Below are positions 23,572-27,250 of a stretch of DNA of 27,250 nucleotides, in pieces. Where the stretch lies: assembly GCA_015064425.1 (NCBI GenBank), contig SVSF01000012.1, forward strand, positions 1 to 27,250. Reading direction: 5' to 3'. A program made the translations under genes and the position numbers. The notes under the pieces were generated by a model that was not told the origin of the DNA, did not search any database, and worked only from the letters and a program-made list of their open reading frames with translations. Every line of letters starts with the position of its first letter. The first letter of the stretch is position 1. The DNA comes from Oscillospiraceae bacterium (lineage in GTDB: Bacteria > Bacillota_A > Clostridia > Oscillospirales > CAG-272).

Positions 23572-25787
23572 TTATAGCTTCCGCCTCTCGCAACGTTTTC
23601 TACGCCCTTTACAGTCTTGAGCTTTGACATGATAGACTTAAAGTGCTCAAGATTCTTACAGCACACCACCATATCCACTATTACCGTATCTCCGATCTTT
23701 CTTGTGTTTATCTGAGACAGTGTGACCTTCATTTCAGCAAGGGCTGAAGTAAGGTTGACCAAAAGATATACGCTGTTCTGTGCGGTCACCTGAATAGTTG
23801 CTTCAAATACTTCGTTATCTCCGTTTGTACCGAGTTCCCAATATGCTGATACAAAACGTGCCGCGTTTTCGGGGATCTTTCTAATTTCGTTAAGGTTCGG
23901 GCAATCGTGTTTGTGTATAGAAACACCGTAGCCCTTGGTGATAAAGCCGACAATATTATCTCCGGGAAGAGGATTGCAGCATTTCGCAAATTTTACGGAG
24001 CATCCCTCTACGCCATCTATCATTACACCGCCGCTTGAGCGTCTCTTTCCGCTGCTTGCAGTCTTGCTCTGCACGGCAGAAATAATATCTTCATCCTTTT
24101 CGGGTACAGAGGGCGTCTGAGTAGCCATATATCTTTCGTACTCGTCCCTGAGCTTTGCCGATATTTTGGAAACGGCATATCCGCCGTAGCCTATAACGTT
24201 GCAAAGGTCCTCGGCACTGTGTATGCCCATTCTTGCCGCAACGTTTGTAAGGATGTCTGTTCTCTGCTCTTCATTGCAGTTTGCACCGAAGCGCTTAAAT
24301 TCTTTTTCAAGCTCAGCACGTCCCACAATAATATTCTCTGCTCTTTTTTCCTTTTTGAACCACTGGCGTATTTTGTTTCTCGCCTCACTGGTAGTAACTA
24401 TGCCAAGCCAGTCACGGCTCGGTCCCTTTGAAGATGCAGAGGTAATTATTTCGACGATCTCTCCGTTCTGCGGATGAGTATCTATAGGTACTATCTTATT
24501 GTTTATCTTCGCACCTATCATCTTGTTACCAACGGCAGAATGTATGGCATAAGCAAAGTCGATGACCGTGGAACCGAAAGGAAGCGTTATAATATCCCCC
24601 TTAGGTGTAAATACAAATATCTCGTCATGGAGTATATCTATCTTGAGCGCACGCATAAATTCGTCGGGCTCTTTCGTCTCGTCCTCTATTTCAACGAGCT
24701 TTGCGATCCACTCAAGCTTCTTGTCTATATCTTCTCTGCTCTCTTCGCCCGTTTTATACTTCCAATGCGCAGCCACACCGTATTCGGCGATATGGTGCAT
24801 CTCCCAGGTCCTTATCTGTACTTCAAAAGGAATGCCGCCTCTGCCTATTACCGTTGTATGCAAAGATCTGTACATATTGGGCTTAGGCGTAGAAATGTAG
24901 TCCTTGAAGCGTCCGGGAACTGATTTGAACATATCGTGTATAAGTCCAAGTACCGTATAGCACTCAAGCTCTGTATCAACAAGGATCCTTACCGCATAGA
25001 AGTCGTATATCTCGTCGAAGCTCTTATTCTGCTCATACATTTTTCTATAGATACTGTATACGGACTTTACACGTCCTTCCAAAGCAAATTTAAGATTTGA
25101 CTCCGTCAAGACCTTGGAGATCTGGAGCTTGGCATTTTCCAGAAAATCTCTATTCATACCGTACTTTGTCTCAATATCTCTCTTTACCTCTTCCATACCG
25201 ATAGGATCAAGGTATATGAGTGCAAGATTTTCGAGCTGTTGCTTAAGTCTCTGCATACCGAGTCTGTGAGCCAACGGGGCATAGACCTGCATAGTCTCAA
25301 GAGCTATCATCCTTCGACGCTCATCGTTTTTTACCGCGAGGGTGCGCATATTATGAAGTCTGTCGCAAAGCTTTATAAAGATAACGCGTATATCCTTGGA
25401 CATAGCAAGGAACATTTTACGCAAGCTTTCCATATGGAGCTCTTCTTTATCCTCAAAAGGGATATGGACAAGCTTTGTAAGCCCGTCCACAAGATTTGCC
25501 ACATCCTCACCGAATTCCTTCTTGATATAATTTATATCCGTCTTTGTTCCGCAATCCTCAAGCACATCGTGCATGAGAGCAGCACAAAGGGAGTCAGTAT
25601 CAAGACCCAATTCCGCAGCTGTTTTGGCAACGGCAATGGGGTGGGAGATATAAGGTTCTCCGCTTTGTCTGAACTGACCCTCATGAAGTTCTGCAGCGTA
25701 TTTATACGCCCTTATAATTTTTTCTGTGTCATAGTTTTTTCCCGATTTTATAAGCAGGTCAAAAAACTGTTCAAAATCCTCGTGCAT
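23568..25787 (-). CDS. relA: Bifunctional (p)ppGpp synthetase/hydrolase
   Basis: 739 residues, the long Rel type. Hydrolase: LMHDVLEDC (H73, D74) and KLCDRLHNMRTL (D142) intact. Synthetase: RVKSVYSIYRKM, YDFYAVR (D262), RFKDYIS (the RxKD form of bifunctional Rel) and EVQIRT (E322). Then TGS (about 392-455), helical/zinc-finger region with the CCNPLPGD segment, and a C-terminal ACT domain (about 660-739). Both activities are therefore expected. It senses uncharged tRNA on the ribosome to trigger the stringent response. AAAGGA overlapping the recJ stop is 5 nt before the ATG; recJ-relA-dtd is a common Bacillota order. Confidence 0.97.
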   Translation of the reverse strand: MHEDFEQFFDLLIKSGKNYDTEKIIRAYKYAAELHEGQFRQSGEPYISHPIAVAKTAAELGLDTDSLCAALMHDVLEDCGTKTDINYIKKEFGEDVANLVDGLTKLVHIPFEDKEELHMESLRKMFLAMSKDIRVIFIKLCDRLHNMRTLAVKNDERRRMIALETMQVYAPLAHRLGMQRLKQQLENLALIYLDPIGMEEVKRDIETKYGMNRDFLENAKLQISKVLTESNLKFALEGRVKSVYSIYRKMYEQNKSFDEIYDFYAVRILVDTELECYTVLGLIHDMFKSVPGRFKDYISTPKPNMYRSLHTTVIGRGGIPFEVQIRTWEMHHIAEYGVAAHWKYKTGEESREDIDKKLEWIAKLVEIEDETKEPDEFMRALKIDILHDEIFVFTPKGDIITLPFGSTVIDFAYAIHSAVGNKMIGAKINNKIVPIDTHPQNGEIVEIITSASSKGPSRDWLGIVTTSEARNKIRQWFKKEKRAENIIVGRAELEKEFKRFGANCNEEQRTDILTNVAARMGIHSAEDLCNVIGYGGYAVSKISAKLRDEYERYMATQTPSVPEKDEDIISAVQSKTASSGKRRSSGGVMIDGVEGCSVKFAKCCNPLPGDNIVGFITKGYGVSIHKHDCPNLNEIRKIPENAARFVSAYWELGTNGDNEVFEATIQVTAQNSVYLLVNLTSALAEMKVTLSQINTRKIGDTVIVDMVVCCKNLEHFKSIMSKLKTVKGVENVARGGSYK

Positions 25788-25796
25788 CTTTTTCCT

Positions 25797-27250
25797 TTAA
25801 TTTCTGTATTTTGAAAGATCTCTGTACAGATCCGATGATTCAAGACTGAACTTCTTGTCGGTCTCACCCAAAGTAAATCGGTAACTGTTACCAAGACTGA
25901 ACTGTGCGGGGATCCTCTCTGCGATAATTATTCCCGCTTCTCCGAATACCTTAAGTATCATACGTATCTTAGTCATATTAAGCTTTTCCGGATGACCGAT
26001 ATGCTGAGACGCGAAATAATGATCGCTGAATACATCTCTTCCCGCATGTATCTCCTTGCGGATAAATCTGTACAGTAATACGTAGTCCTCACGGCAAGGA
26101 ATGTAGCTGATACATTCTCTCTGGGTAAGAGACCCGCCGCTTCTGATCTTCTCTATCAATTTGTTGTGGCGCAGCTTTGATGATGAAGAATCGGTAGTAA
26201 ATGCCATATCCTTCACAATCATCTGCACACTCTTCTGATTCTGGAATTCGTTTATATTTATATTGAATACTATATCGATAAGTTCTCCGTTTACGGAATT
26301 CACCGCTTCAGGTTCCGTTCCGAAACACAAAGCAGTTATCCTTGCACCGTCAGCCGAGCTGAGTGTAAGTCTTGTGTGCTTGTTCTGCCCTATTCCGCAT
26401 ATATCGGTCACTCTAAGATTTCTCATAACGAAAAGCGGTACGGGATTGGATATTCCGTAGGGTTCAAGACAAAGAAGTTCCTCCGCAAGAGCTATGTTAA
26501 GCTCCTTTGGAAACACTTCGCAGTCTATCTCGAGAGACACCTCCGCATCTTCCTCGGACACATGAGTCTTAGCGTAAGCGTTGATACGCTTTTTAAATTC
26601 GTCGAGCCTATCTCTTTCAATGGAAAGACCTGCCGCCAGAGCATGTCCCCCGAACTTCATAAGAAGATCCTGAGAATCTCTCAAAGCGTCAACGAGGTTC
26701 ATTCCGTGTATACTTCTTCCGGAGCCCTTGCCCACTCCGTCTTCAAAGGAAACGAGTATGGAAGGAAGATTGTACTTTTCCGTTATTCTAGAAGCAACTA
26801 TACCGATAACGCCCTGATGCCAATTATCTCCGTCAAGCACGATAACGGAATCATTTTCAAAATCGTGCTCTTCGGCTATCTTTTTATATGCTTCTTCAAG
26901 AATAGCTCCCTCTGTTGCCTGGCGTTCGGTATTTATCTCAATAAGCTTTTCGACTATGTTCTTTGCGTGATCCTTGTCCTCCGTAAGGAAGAGCTCGACC
27001 GCAATAGATGCGCTGCTGAGTCTTCCTGCGGCATTTATTTTGGGTGCAACCACAAAACCGATATAGGACGAAGTAAGTTTTCTCTTTTTCTTGGACTTAT
27101 CCTCTTTGGAGCCTACCATATCGAGAAGCACACCCAAACCCGGGCGTTTGGTATCATCCATAGCGTGAAGTCCCATGCTTACGATAAGTCTGTTTTCGTC
27201 CACTAAAGGCATAACGTCGGATATTGTTCCGATAGCCAAGATCGGCATAT
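25797..27250 (-). CDS. recJ: Single-stranded-DNA-specific exonuclease RecJ, 5' end outside window
   Basis: The C-terminal 484 codons or so; the frame is open through the right window edge, and the ATG at 27248 is internal (ILAIGTISDVMPL..ENR is the late DHH-domain motif, normally about 200-250 residues in). Seen here: PKINAAGR, the DHHA1 domain with GDNWHQGVIGIVASR, GSGRS and FGGHALAAG, an OB-fold segment (about 245-340), and a C-terminal RecJ extension. RecJ degrades 5'-ended ssDNA in recombination and mismatch repair. The first DHH catalytic motifs are not in the window. Nine bases separate its stop from the relA ATG. Confidence 0.95.
   Translation of the reverse strand, partial: MPILAIGTISDVMPLVDENRLIVSMGLHAMDDTKRPGLGVLLDMVGSKEDKSKKKRKLTSSYIGFVVAPKINAAGRLSSASIAVELFLTEDKDHAKNIVEKLIEINTERQATEGAILEEAYKKIAEEHDFENDSVIVLDGDNWHQGVIGIVASRITEKYNLPSILVSFEDGVGKGSGRSIHGMNLVDALRDSQDLLMKFGGHALAAGLSIERDRLDEFKKRINAYAKTHVSEEDAEVSLEIDCEVFPKELNIALAEELLCLEPYGISNPVPLFVMRNLRVTDICGIGQNKHTRLTLSSADGARITALCFGTEPEAVNSVNGELIDIVFNININEFQNQKSVQMIVKDMAFTTDSSSSKLRHNKLIEKIRSGGSLTQRECISYIPCREDYVLLYRFIRKEIHAGRDVFSDHYFASQHIGHPEKLNMTKIRMILKVFGEAGIIIAERIPAQFSLGNSYRFTLGETDKKFSLESSDLYRDLSKYRN

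Noticed and set aside
26376..27206. 276-codon frame antisense to recJ
   Set aside because: Shadow of recJ, whose DHH and DHHA1 motifs are clear.
1..27250. CRISPR array, insertion sequence or prophage
   Set aside because: No regularly spaced direct repeats, transposase, integrase or phage genes seen in any frame.

Overview
The window looks like a chromosomal segment of an endospore-forming Clostridia (Bacillota), probably an anaerobic gut-type lineage. Three things point there. The yabM-mazG-hup-rqcP-yabP-yabQ-divIC cluster is a Bacillota sporulation/division neighbourhood. There is an oxygen-independent type haem gene (hemZ) and an ATP-dependent PEP carboxykinase. GGAGG-type ribosome binding sites and strong TTGACA/TATAAT-like promoters are everywhere. 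Base composition is moderate, except for the first ~2 kb, which is visibly more AT-rich. I see no insertion sequences, tRNA, rRNA, CRISPR or prophage genes.

Layout. (1) 1-2075 (+): end of an LTA-synthase-family membrane sulfatase-fold protein, cut by the window edge, closed by a bidirectional terminator. (2) 2192-7236 (-): a probable transcription unit with a translational GTPase fused to a Rae1/YacP-type NYN endonuclease, a sedoheptulokinase-like FGGY kinase and a ROK repressor; the ROK gene also has its own promoter inside the kinase 3' end. (3) 7374-8141 (-): a stand-alone SDR oxidoreductase. (4) 8299-10873 (-): SGNH hydrolase, cinA and a small DUF2500-like membrane protein as one operon. 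(5) 10874-11324: a 450-bp divergent regulatory region with AT-rich hairpins, then pckA (+) with a long leader. (6) 13032-15319: an orphan lipoprotein, a cyclophilin (-) and a YtvI/AI-2E family permease (+). (7) 15342-16247 (-): a TIM-barrel sugar isomerase/epimerase. (8) 16301-27250 (-): one long co-oriented block, in transcription order recJ (cut by the window edge), relA, dtd, hemZ, nucleoside kinase, yabM/spoVB-like flippase, mazG, hup, rqcP, yabP, yabQ, divIC. Gaps are 4-nt overlap to ~25 bp down to mazG; hup then has its own promoter and terminator, and yabP has a sigma-E-like promoter.

How the genes work together. Much of the large block serves translation and nucleotide surveillance: Rel makes and degrades (p)ppGpp, Dtd removes D-amino acids from tRNA, MazG cleanses NTPs, RqcP drives Ala-tailing on split 50S subunits. 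It ends in sporulation (YabP, YabQ) and division (DivIC) functions.

The most interesting object is the 853-residue protein at 4675-7236. A Tet(M)-like ribosomal-protection GTPase, without the recognisable tetracycline-displacing loop residues, carries a C-terminal domain that closely resembles Bacillus Rae1, an endonuclease that cuts mRNA in the ribosomal A site. Both halves target the A site, so the fusion reads as a single-chain factor for A-site mRNA cleavage or rescue. That function is my inference, not an established one.
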